Shown here in pieces: positions 8,725 through 16,604 of a DNA stretch of 64,000 bases. The stretch's first letter is position 1; every line of letters starts with the position of its first letter. The notes under the pieces were generated by a model. That model made no database searches and was not told where the DNA came from. It saw only the letters and a program-made list of their open reading frames with translations. The translations under genes were made by a program, and so were the position numbers. Source of the DNA: DSVQ01 sp964484765 (lineage in GTDB: Bacteria > Planctomycetota > Planctomycetia > Planctomycetales > Planctomycetaceae); contig CAZAGI010000008.1 of assembly GCA_964484765.1 (NCBI GenBank), positions 87,852 to 151,851 of the forward strand, read 5' to 3'.

Positions 8725-9615
8725 CTACAGTTCAATCACTTGTTTCCAGTTCTCATAAATGATGCGGTGCAATGCGTCCTCGGGAAACTTCGGGAAGTTG
8801 GTGCCCTTGACGATATCGTTCACCTTGTTCAATCCCGCGATCAGTTGTTCTGGTGTCGCGGAAGGGAAATCAGAACCGAAGATCAACTTGTGTTCGACGC
8901 CGTATTCGAGTGCGGTGATGAAGGCCTGCCAGTGACGCCACGGCCGATAATGCAACGCGGAGACGTTGGCATAAAAGTTCGGATGCTTGCGGATGAGCGT
9001 GATGCACTCCGTCTCCCACGGGTGCCCCATGTGGGCAATAATGAGCCGCAAATCGGGGCATGCCACGGCAATGTCTTCAAGCAGGACCGGATTCGCGTAC
9101 TTCAACGGCGAAGAGCGCACGAACGTCGTACCCTGATGAACGTTGACGGGAATACCGAGTTGCTCCGCCTTCTTGAACAAGCGAATGTGCCGTGGATCGG
9201 TCGGATCCCAGTTCTGATAGATCGGTGACACCTTCAAGCCGCGAAAACCAAGTTTGGTGACGTAATGTTCCAGCTCATCGGCGCAGTCGGGATCGTTGGG
9301 GTCGACGGAACACCAGCCGATGAATCGATCGGCATGCTGGCTCACGAATCTGGCAATCAGTTCCTGATCGGCAACCACTCCCGAGAAGCGGGCTTTGATC
9401 CCGAAGACGATCACCTTGTCGCAATTCTTCGTCGCTTCCAGCAATTGTTCGGGGCGGGAATCGAACGAGTTGAATTCGTCCTTGTCGGCACCGGCGTAAT
9501 ACACATCCGGCGTCATCCGCATCTTCGCCTTCTTCGCGTGCAGCGCGAATTTCACGAACTCCTTCGAGTAATGCTCGGGATACCACATCAAATTGGTGTG
9601 CGTGTCGACCAACAT
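8725..9615 (-). CDS. Amidohydrolase (amidohydrolase_2 family, TIM barrel)
   Basis: The 296-residue protein has the metal-dependent hydrolase landmarks in order: N-terminal DTHTN, VNVHQGTTF, IIAHMGHPWETE and LIFGSDFP. The usual N-terminal HxH metal pair is H-T-N here, so the second histidine is replaced by Asn. The protein at 38237-39082 is a clear paralogue that keeps HxH, with shared segments such as SALHYRP and GHP.E.ECI. The start at 9615 begins right at the first barrel strand (MLVDTHTN); a longer open frame upstream overlaps the next gene. It lies 26 bp after the acetamidase gene and is probably in the same operon. It likely hydrolyses a lactone, ester or amide. Confidence 0.85.
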   Translation of the reverse strand: MLVDTHTNLMWYPEHYSKEFVKFALHAKKAKMRMTPDVYYAGADKDEFNSFDSRPEQLLEATKNCDKVIVFGIKARFSGVVADQELIARFVSQHADRFIGWCSVDPNDPDCADELEHYVTKLGFRGLKVSPIYQNWDPTDPRHIRLFKKAEQLGIPVNVHQGTTFVRSSPLKYANPVLLEDIAVACPDLRLIIAHMGHPWETECITLIRKHPNFYANVSALHYRPWRHWQAFITALEYGVEHKLIFGSDFPSATPEQLIAGLNKVNDIVKGTNFPKFPEDALHRIIYENWKQVIEL

Positions 9616-9641
9616 GCGGAGACTTCTCCCGAAGTGAACGC

Positions 9642-10532
9642 CTATTTCACGGCGGTGACGTACCGCTTGGCGATTTTTGCGGCCACGGCGCCGGTGGTGT
9701 AATGACCAATCGAAATCTGTCCGACATGCGTGAGCAAGTCGTATGCCTGCCAGCGGTCCCAGCCGTAATCGGCTTCGAGCCACAGGATCAGCCGGGCATA
9801 GGCTTCGGAGAGCGCCCGTTCCAACGGCGTGGCGACCGCAACGGCAATCAACTCGTTCGGGGCGACAATCCGCGGCCCGGGCAGTCGCGCACCTTTGATC
9901 ACGTCGACGCGAATCGTGGTCCGTGCCGGCATTTCCAGCCCGGTCGCTGACAGTTCGCCATGGCCCTGCGCGGCGTGGGCATCCCCCAAGTAGAGATATC
10001 CGCCGGGGACAAAGACCGGCAGCATGACGGTATTACCGGGGCAAACTTCGATCAGATCGAGATTGCCGCCGTGATTTCCCGCCGGTCCCGTCGTGGGGGT
10101 CCCCCAATCCGGGGCGGTTCCCAGGCAACCGAGCATCGGCGCGTAGGGAATCGTCATCTCGTCATTCCAATGAATTTGACCAGCACGAATGGGGCAGATA
10201 CGCACATTCTGAGAAGGACTTGCACCCAACCATTCAGCGAGCCATTTGGGGCCACCCGTGTAGGTCGCGCATTGTCCGATGAGCGGTTCAATGCTGAGAA
10301 TCTGCACCGCCAGTGCATCCCCCGGTTCCGCCCCGCGCACGACAATCGGACCGTTGACGGGGTTGCTCCACGGCATCGCCAACTTATCGCGACGATCCGT
10401 CGGAGTGCGCAACTGCCCGGAGAGCGCGTCTTCGGATTCAACGATCAACGTCTCACCCGGCAAGATTTCCGCTTTGGGCAGCCGGTGTCGATCGAATTCA
10501 TAACACAGCGGTTCAGCAGCAAGCGTGCGCAC
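9642..10532 (-). CDS. Acetamidase/formamidase family protein
   Basis: The 296-residue protein matches the FmdA/AmdA family. It shows the conserved PVNGPIVVRGAEPGDALAV segment, the PAGNHGGNLD region with its metal-binding His/Asp, YLGDAHAAQGHGE, and a C-terminal YDLLTHVG..S. Family members hydrolyse short amides to ammonia and the acid. It is the first enzyme gene after the GntR regulator (214-bp gap) and is followed at 26 bp by an amidohydrolase. An AT-rich stretch at about 10671-10693 upstream may hold its promoter. The amide substrate is unknown. Confidence 0.88.
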   Translation of the reverse strand: MRTLAAEPLCYEFDRHRLPKAEILPGETLIVESEDALSGQLRTPTDRRDKLAMPWSNPVNGPIVVRGAEPGDALAVQILSIEPLIGQCATYTGGPKWLAEWLGASPSQNVRICPIRAGQIHWNDEMTIPYAPMLGCLGTAPDWGTPTTGPAGNHGGNLDLIEVCPGNTVMLPVFVPGGYLYLGDAHAAQGHGELSATGLEMPARTTIRVDVIKGARLPGPRIVAPNELIAVAVATPLERALSEAYARLILWLEADYGWDRWQAYDLLTHVGQISIGHYTTGAVAAKIAKRYVTAVK

Positions 10533-10746
10533 TCAGCATCAATGTCCAGAAAAGCGGCAGACTTCATCCTTGAGCAACGCAACACACCCGAGTGCGGAGG
10601 CGGATCGGCAGCGCAAGCCGTGCGGTTTCGACAACAATCGAATTCTACCAAACGACGGCTGGAGACGGAAAGTGTTTTTTATAGATTTTCTACAGTTTGC
10701 CGACAGCCCGCGCGAATGGCGGCGCACGAGCGGGCTCGCAACACGC

Positions 10747-11757
10747 TCAATGGCTGAGCGCGCCATTCCGCTCGGATGTCGACGTAGCGAGCCCACCTCG
10801 CGGGTTGTCGACAGCTTCAGGTTTCGACGGAAAATCGCGTGACGCAATCTTCGCCAGCGTTTCGGGATCATGCTGGCTGAGCATCGCATTCAACCACCGG
10901 GTGATATGCGTGTGCAGACACTGTAACGCCGCGGTTTCGTCCTGCTTCCGTAACGAATGCAGAATCTGCCGGTGTTCCAGAAACGCTCGCGCGGCGTGCG
11001 GCTTGCTGATGGGATAACTCACGCCGACGAACATGCTGCGGCGAATGAGCGGATCCAGCATCTCGGTGAGAATAGAACTGCCGCTCTGCTCTGCCAGCGT
11101 GCGGTGAAACGTATAGTCGGCCTGGCGGCGATCCCATTCGGCGACGTCGTTGATCGACTCCAGAATGCGTGTCGTTTCCGCTTCCAACTCATCAAGAACG
11201 TCGGGGCAAATGCGTGCACAGGCGCGATGCAACGATTCCGATTCCAGCACGACGCGCAATTCCACTGTGTCGACGACTTCGTCCCAACTCGGCGAGACAA
11301 ACTGCCATCCCCGGCGCGGAAGCCGCACCAGCAAGCCGTCGCGTGTCAACCAATCTAACGCTTGCCGCACCGTCCCCAGGCTCACGCCAAGTTTATCGGC
11401 CATCACCTGGGGATTGACGTTCGCTCCGGGACGAAAACCGCCGCGCAGAATCTGATGAAACACCGACCAGTAAGTAGCCTCCGTCTGATTCGTGTAGCCG
11501 AACGTATGCGGCGTGGGCTTGCGGCTGCGGCGTGGTAACCGGGCGATGAACGGCCGCCCGGACGGGGCCAGTTCTACCCATCCGTTGTCAATCAGCCGTG
11601 TGAGGGCTTTGCGGACCGTCGAACGGCTGACATCAAATTCGTCGGCCAACTTCGCGGCTTTAAGATGTTCACCGACGGCATATTGCCGCGCGGCAAGCTG
11701 CCCTAGCAGATGTTCATAAACGCGTTCTTCAAGCAACTCGCGAGCCGGTTCGGACAT
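10747..11757 (-). CDS. GntR-family regulator with two tandem winged-helix domains and an FCD domain
   Basis: The 336-residue protein has two GntR-type winged helices in a row: residues 11-72 (LADEFDVSRSTVRKALTRL) and 97-154 (MADKLGVSLGTVRQALDWL). An all-helical FCD effector domain follows at about 162-300 (ELRVVLESESLHRA, then TFHRTLAEQSGS and HRQILHSL). FCD regulators normally have one winged helix and about 220-250 residues, so the extra domain is unusual. It is probably a ligand-responsive repressor of the acetamidase / amidohydrolase / enolase-family genes that follow in the same direction. The C-terminal tail is polar and disordered-looking. Confidence 0.9.
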   Translation of the reverse strand: MSEPARELLEERVYEHLLGQLAARQYAVGEHLKAAKLADEFDVSRSTVRKALTRLIDNGWVELAPSGRPFIARLPRRSRKPTPHTFGYTNQTEATYWSVFHQILRGGFRPGANVNPQVMADKLGVSLGTVRQALDWLTRDGLLVRLPRRGWQFVSPSWDEVVDTVELRVVLESESLHRACARICPDVLDELEAETTRILESINDVAEWDRRQADYTFHRTLAEQSGSSILTEMLDPLIRRSMFVGVSYPISKPHAARAFLEHRQILHSLRKQDETAALQCLHTHITRWLNAMLSQHDPETLAKIASRDFPSKPEAVDNPRGGLATSTSERNGALSH

Positions 11758-11833
11758 GGGAAATCAGCACCACGGGTCCATCGAGACGCCATGCGAAATG
11801 CCGGTCGTCTGCGGCTTTGAAGGGAATAAACGC

Positions 11834-11853
11834 GATTGATCACACTTGCAATC
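11834..11853. promoter_or_regulatory. Possible operator upstream of the double-HTH GntR gene
   Basis: GATTG (11834-11838) and CAATC (11849-11853) form an inverted repeat over 20 bp, itself flanked by a second inverted pair GTCTGCG (11807-11813) and CGCAGAC (11857-11863). The position, about 80 bp upstream of the regulator start, fits autoregulation. The arms are short, so this is tentative. Confidence 0.3.
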
Positions 11854-11970
11854 ATACGCAGACCGCGAAGGAAATGCGCGGGAGGCAATCATGTGAAGTC
11901 ACGAGACGGGTTCTGATTCCGAGGTGGAGAAGGCTCCGTCACCGACGCTTCCGTCTCATGGACGTCGAAC

Positions 11971-13338
11971 TTACGCCAATTCCGCGATAGGTTGGCCATC
12001 GCCGAGGATCGGGACCGGTCGCCCGTTGTGATCGACGAGCATCTGCCCCACATTGATGCCGAGGTGGCGATAGATCGTCGCCAGCAGGTCCTGCGGAGTA
12101 TAAGGCCGTTCGGTGGGAAACTCGGCTTTGGAGTTCGTTGCGCCGACGACTTGCCCCATTCTCAGGCCACCGCCCGAAATCAACGCCGTGTAGGCATCCG
12201 GCCAATGGTCGCGGCCTGTTCCCATCGCATTGGTGGCGAGCCGCGGCGTCCGACCGAATTCTCCCATCACAACGACCATAATCTCCTGCTGTCGTCCCCG
12301 CTGCCAGATGTCTTCGATCAACGCCGAAAGCGCTTGATCAAGATACGGCAAACGCAGATCGAGAAATTTTCCAAAGTGTCCTGGGCGTCCGGCGTTGCCG
12401 CTGTGATCATCCCAGTTGGTAAATTCCGGGCCGGCTTTGGGTGTGTCGATATACAGACTGATCACCGCTGTTCCGGCTTCGGCCAGCCGTCGGGCCAGCA
12501 GACAGCCTTGACCCCATAAATGCCGGCCATATCGATCGCGCAGGGCTTCCGGTTCGCGCTGCACATCGAACGCCGCCGCCGCCCGGGCACTGGTCATCAT
12601 GCGGAACGCGAGTTCCTGAAAGTCGCCCATCGCGGCCAGGTCACCGCTTTGATCGAGATCTTGCCGGAATCGGTCGAACTGTTTCAACAAGGCGCGGCGA
12701 TCTTCCAGCTTCTCCGCGCGCGACTCCGTTCGCAGCGATGGCGGCGGCGCGTAGCCGGCCGCTGAGGGATCGCCGATTTCAAACGCCGCATGATGCAATC
12801 CCAGATAGGCCGGCCGGGTCATATACAGCCGCTGCGGCAAGGCGACATACGGCGGGACCGCATCCTGATTCATCCCCCTGACTCGGCTGGCCACCGAACC
12901 GAAATCGGGATGTTCGCTCTTGGATTGCGAGGTCGGGTCCAACTGCGTGGGACGTTTCCCCGTCAGCACAATAATGCCGCCGTCGCTGTGAATACCGACG
13001 TCGTGGTGCAGCGATCGAATCAGCGAAAATTTGTCTGCGATCGCCGCTTGCCGCGGAAACAGTTCGCAGATTTCCATGCCCGGCACCACAGTGGAGATAG
13101 GGCGATAGAGGCTCGCATAACTGCTCGGCGCATTGGGCTTGAGGTCGTAGGTCTCCAATTGCGACGGGCCGCCATGGAGATACAGCAGAATCACCGATGT
13201 TTGCTGGTTGGAATTTCCGGCCAACGCACGGCCAGCCAGAATTTGCGGTAGCGTGGCACCGCCCAGCGCCAAACCACCGAGCCGCAAAAAATCGCGCCTC
13301 GGGAGTGGCCCGTGACACTGCGCTCGCAAATCAGCCAT
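11971..13338 (-). CDS. DUF1501 family protein, Tat-exported
   Basis: The 455-residue protein has a Tat signal (LPRRDFLRLGGLALGG) and the family motifs YLHGGPSQLETYDLKP, VVVMGEFGRTPRLA, GRDHWPDAYTAL and YTPQDLLATIYRHLGI. It is divergent from the TPR/FG-GAP/UnbV gene at 13609 with 270 bp between them, and the same pairing recurs at 23797-28293. The ATG at 13338 puts the twin arginines near residue 14; an alternative start 11 codons upstream is possible. The role is unknown, but co-occurrence with FG-GAP proteins suggests a shared exported system. Confidence 0.9.
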   Translation of the reverse strand: MADLRAQCHGPLPRRDFLRLGGLALGGATLPQILAGRALAGNSNQQTSVILLYLHGGPSQLETYDLKPNAPSSYASLYRPISTVVPGMEICELFPRQAAIADKFSLIRSLHHDVGIHSDGGIIVLTGKRPTQLDPTSQSKSEHPDFGSVASRVRGMNQDAVPPYVALPQRLYMTRPAYLGLHHAAFEIGDPSAAGYAPPPSLRTESRAEKLEDRRALLKQFDRFRQDLDQSGDLAAMGDFQELAFRMMTSARAAAAFDVQREPEALRDRYGRHLWGQGCLLARRLAEAGTAVISLYIDTPKAGPEFTNWDDHSGNAGRPGHFGKFLDLRLPYLDQALSALIEDIWQRGRQQEIMVVVMGEFGRTPRLATNAMGTGRDHWPDAYTALISGGGLRMGQVVGATNSKAEFPTERPYTPQDLLATIYRHLGINVGQMLVDHNGRPVPILGDGQPIAELA

Positions 13339-13608
13339 CGTCAATCTCCGCCCGGCACCACCGGTCGCCACGGCACCAACACATCAGCGAGCGCTGTTGT
13401 GAACAATAACTGGCATCGGTCCGTGAATCAATTCCACTCCACCGAAAATCATGTGTTGTCCCGCGTCCATGCGGTGACCTGTTCGATTACAATGCAGGAA
13501 CGTAGTCCACGTTGAATCGACGGCGCTCGTCGCACGTATGGAATCGTTGCCAGGGGCTTTTCTGGTCGCGATTAAGTTCCGTCCTGCGACTGGAAGTGAC
13601 CACCGGGC

Positions 13609-16596
13609 ATGAGCGAGCGACCGACGGATTCTGCACCACCGCCCGCTGTCCGCGTGCAGTCCACATGGCCGCGACGACGAACCCTCCTGATCATCGCCGG
13701 TGTTGGTCTGGCGGCAACGTGGTGGCTGATCGGATGGTGGCGTCCACCTCTCGACGATCTGGTGCACGCTGGCGAAACCGCGCTTGCCAGACGGGAGTTG
13801 TCGAAAGCCGAAGCACTCGCCAAACGGGTTCTCACCCGTGAGCCGCATTCGGGGCGCGGGTTGTTGCTGGCAGCTCGGATTGCAATCGCTCAAGGACGCT
13901 TCCGCCAGGCGATGCGATATTTTGAAGAGATTCCCGATGATCTGCCGGAAATCTCGCTCGCGGCCCGCAGCGAAAGTGGTGACGTAGCGCTGTTCGAACT
14001 CAAACAACTGGAGTTGGCCGAAGATCAGTTTCAACGCGCACTGGTGCTCGATCCCGATCATGCCACGGCCCACAACCGATTGGCCTTTCTGCTGGGACTG
14101 GAGTCGCGCTGGTGGGAATCCGCACGGCATCGGCTCGCCGTCATTCGCGCGGGGAAGCACTCTGCGGCCGATTTGTACATCCTCAGTTTAGGCGGAAAGG
14201 CGCTCGAAAATCCCGAGACAATCGCAGCGTATGCGCAGGCACAACCGCGCGCTGACGGTGTGCTGCTCGGGCTTGCGCGCGTGGCGATCGAGCATCAGGA
14301 CTACAACACCGCACAGCGGCATCTGGACTCGATGAGTTTTGCGCCCCGCTATGCTCCCGAAGCACAGGCCCTGCGAGGTCGTTGTTTGCTGGAACAGAAC
14401 CGCGACGAAGATTTTGTCGAATGGGAAGCGCACATCACTAAGGACATCGCCATCCATCCCGCGATCTGGCGGCTGCGGGGAGCATTTGCACAACGACATC
14501 AACAACATGGCGAGACCCTGATTTATTTTTCGGAAGCGCTGCAGCGCGATCTCGAACAGGCCGCGACGTGTTATCAACTCGGTCAGTTGCTCGTGACTCT
14601 GAATCGGGCGAAAGACGCTGCGCCGTTTCTGGAACGGGCACAAAAACTGGAACTGTATACACGCGCCGCAGAGTTAGCGTACCGCGTGCAGGATTCCGCA
14701 GATTTTCAACGTGCCGTCGACACCGCCGAAGCCGCCGGGCTGTTGTGGGAAGCCCGTGGTTGGGCTCAAATCGCCGTGATAGTGCATCCCACCGCAACAT
14801 GGCCGGAAGTCGCGCAGCGACGGATCGATCCGCAGTTAACCGTCCTCGGTCCGCAACGGTCCTCTGCCGCAAAAGACATCCTCCGCATGATGGATTACTC
14901 TTCCAGACCTCTGCCGCCGTCGATACCCATCAACAAGCAAGCACCACCATCATCACTCACGAGTGAAATCCCCGTCAGCTTTGCCAATCAAGCCGCGGAG
15001 GCCAGGCTGACGTTTCACTACCACAACGGCGGCGATCCCTCCCGCGGGCTGGTGCGGATGTCGGAAATCACCGGCGGCGGTGTCGCCGTGCTCGATTACG
15101 ACGGCGATGGCTGGCCCGATCTCTATTTTCCTCAAGGCGGACCGTGGCCGTTCGATCAGACACCGCGGCCGACCGATCAGCTCTTCCGCAACCTGGGTGA
15201 CGGGCATTTTCAAGACGTCACCACGGCGGCGGCAATCGTCGAAGACCGCTTCAGCCAAGGGGCGACCGTCGGGGATTTCAACAGCGACGGTTTCCCGGAT
15301 GTTTATGTCGCGAACACCGAGAGCAATCGCTTGTGGCAAAACAACGGGGATGGCACCTGGGCCGACGTCACCACGTTGGCCGGCGTGGCGGGCGATGATT
15401 ATTCAGCCAGCGCCGTCCTTGCGGACTTCAATGGCGATGCATTCCCCGATTTGTACGTCGTGAACTATCTCTCCGGAGACGATCTGTTTGAACGGATTTG
15501 CGGCGGCGCGGATGGCATCCCGCGGTCGTGTTTGCCGCAGTCGTTTTCCGCCGCCGCAGATCGGTTCTATCTCAATCTGGGCGATGGCCGCTTCGAAGAC
15601 ATGACCGCCACCGCGGGCATGAATGTCACGCCCGGCAAAGGCTTGGGCGTGATCGCCGCCGATTTTGCCGGCACCGGGCAGTTGAGTGTGTATGTCGTGA
15701 ACGATGTGGGACCGAATTTCCTCTTCGTGAACCAGACACTCGAGCGGGGTGGACCGCCGGTGTTCCTGGAACAAGGTTTGTCCGCCGGCGTCGCGCTAGA
15801 TCGTCACGGGCGCTACAACTCGGGCATGGGAGCCGCGGTCGGTGATGTCGACGAAGACGGCCGGCTCGATCTGTTCGTAACCAACTTTGAATTCGAAGCG
15901 AACACGCTGTACCGACAGTATGCGGACCTGCAATTCACCGATGAAACCGATCCCGCGGGGTTGGGATCGATTTCGCTGCCGTATGTCGGCTGGGGAACAC
16001 AGTTCGTCGATGCCGAACTGGATGGCCGGCTCGATCTCCTGATCACGAATGGGCACGTCAACAACCTGCAGGATCACGGAAAACCGTACCGGATGCCCCC
16101 GCAGTTTCTGAGCAATCGCGGACAGGGCCGGTTTGTGGAACGCCCGGCGGCATCTTTGGGAAGCTTCTTTTCCGCACCATCGCTCGGCCGAGGCATGGCG
16201 CGGCTCGACTGGAACCGCAACGGCCGTGAGGATGTCGTCATCTCGCATCTCGACCGTCCCGCAGCGTTGCTGACGAATACCACGGCGACAACGGGGCATT
16301 CTCTGGGGCTGCGATTCCGCGGCGTCCAATCGGAACGTGATGCGATTGGTACGACAGTGATCATCACAGTTGAAGGCCGGCGGTTGATGCGACAGCTCAC
16401 CGCAGGCGATGGGAACCAGTCGAGCAATGAACGGCTGCTGATCATCGGACTGGGTTCGGCGACGGTGGTGGATCGCGTCGAAATCCGCTGGCCTTCGGGA
16501 ACAACGCAACAACTGGAGCACGTCCTTGCCGACCGCGAGCTGATCTTGATCGAAGGACACCGGCAACCGCAGGTCTTGCGAACGTGGGCGCGCTGA
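13609..16596 (+). CDS. Membrane-anchored TPR + FG-GAP/VCBS + ASPIC/UnbV (CRTAC-type) protein
   Basis: The 995-residue protein has one N-terminal membrane helix (about residues 24-46), a TPR/solenoid region to about residue 430, then FG-GAP/VCBS blades with calcium-loop motifs of the type DYDGDGWPDLYF, DFNSDGFPDVYVAN and DFNGDAFPDLYVVN. An ASPIC/UnbV domain is at the end (RDAIGT...LTAGDGNQSSNE...GLG). The architecture implies a beta-propeller held outside the membrane for protein or glycan contacts. It is a full-length paralogue of the protein at 23797-26841. Its stop is 8 bp from the convergent stop of the SCO1-FG-GAP gene, leaving no room for a separate terminator. Confidence 0.9.
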   Translation: MSERPTDSAPPPAVRVQSTWPRRRTLLIIAGVGLAATWWLIGWWRPPLDDLVHAGETALARRELSKAEALAKRVLTREPHSGRGLLLAARIAIAQGRFRQAMRYFEEIPDDLPEISLAARSESGDVALFELKQLELAEDQFQRALVLDPDHATAHNRLAFLLGLESRWWESARHRLAVIRAGKHSAADLYILSLGGKALENPETIAAYAQAQPRADGVLLGLARVAIEHQDYNTAQRHLDSMSFAPRYAPEAQALRGRCLLEQNRDEDFVEWEAHITKDIAIHPAIWRLRGAFAQRHQQHGETLIYFSEALQRDLEQAATCYQLGQLLVTLNRAKDAAPFLERAQKLELYTRAAELAYRVQDSADFQRAVDTAEAAGLLWEARGWAQIAVIVHPTATWPEVAQRRIDPQLTVLGPQRSSAAKDILRMMDYSSRPLPPSIPINKQAPPSSLTSEIPVSFANQAAEARLTFHYHNGGDPSRGLVRMSEITGGGVAVLDYDGDGWPDLYFPQGGPWPFDQTPRPTDQLFRNLGDGHFQDVTTAAAIVEDRFSQGATVGDFNSDGFPDVYVANTESNRLWQNNGDGTWADVTTLAGVAGDDYSASAVLADFNGDAFPDLYVVNYLSGDDLFERICGGADGIPRSCLPQSFSAAADRFYLNLGDGRFEDMTATAGMNVTPGKGLGVIAADFAGTGQLSVYVVNDVGPNFLFVNQTLERGGPPVFLEQGLSAGVALDRHGRYNSGMGAAVGDVDEDGRLDLFVTNFEFEANTLYRQYADLQFTDETDPAGLGSISLPYVGWGTQFVDAELDGRLDLLITNGHVNNLQDHGKPYRMPPQFLSNRGQGRFVERPAASLGSFFSAPSLGRGMARLDWNRNGREDVVISHLDRPAALLTNTTATTGHSLGLRFRGVQSERDAIGTTVIITVEGRRLMRQLTAGDGNQSSNERLLIIGLGSATVVDRVEIRWPSGTTQQLEHVLADRELILIEGHRQPQVLRTWAR

Positions 16597-16604
16597 CCGA
16601 CGGT

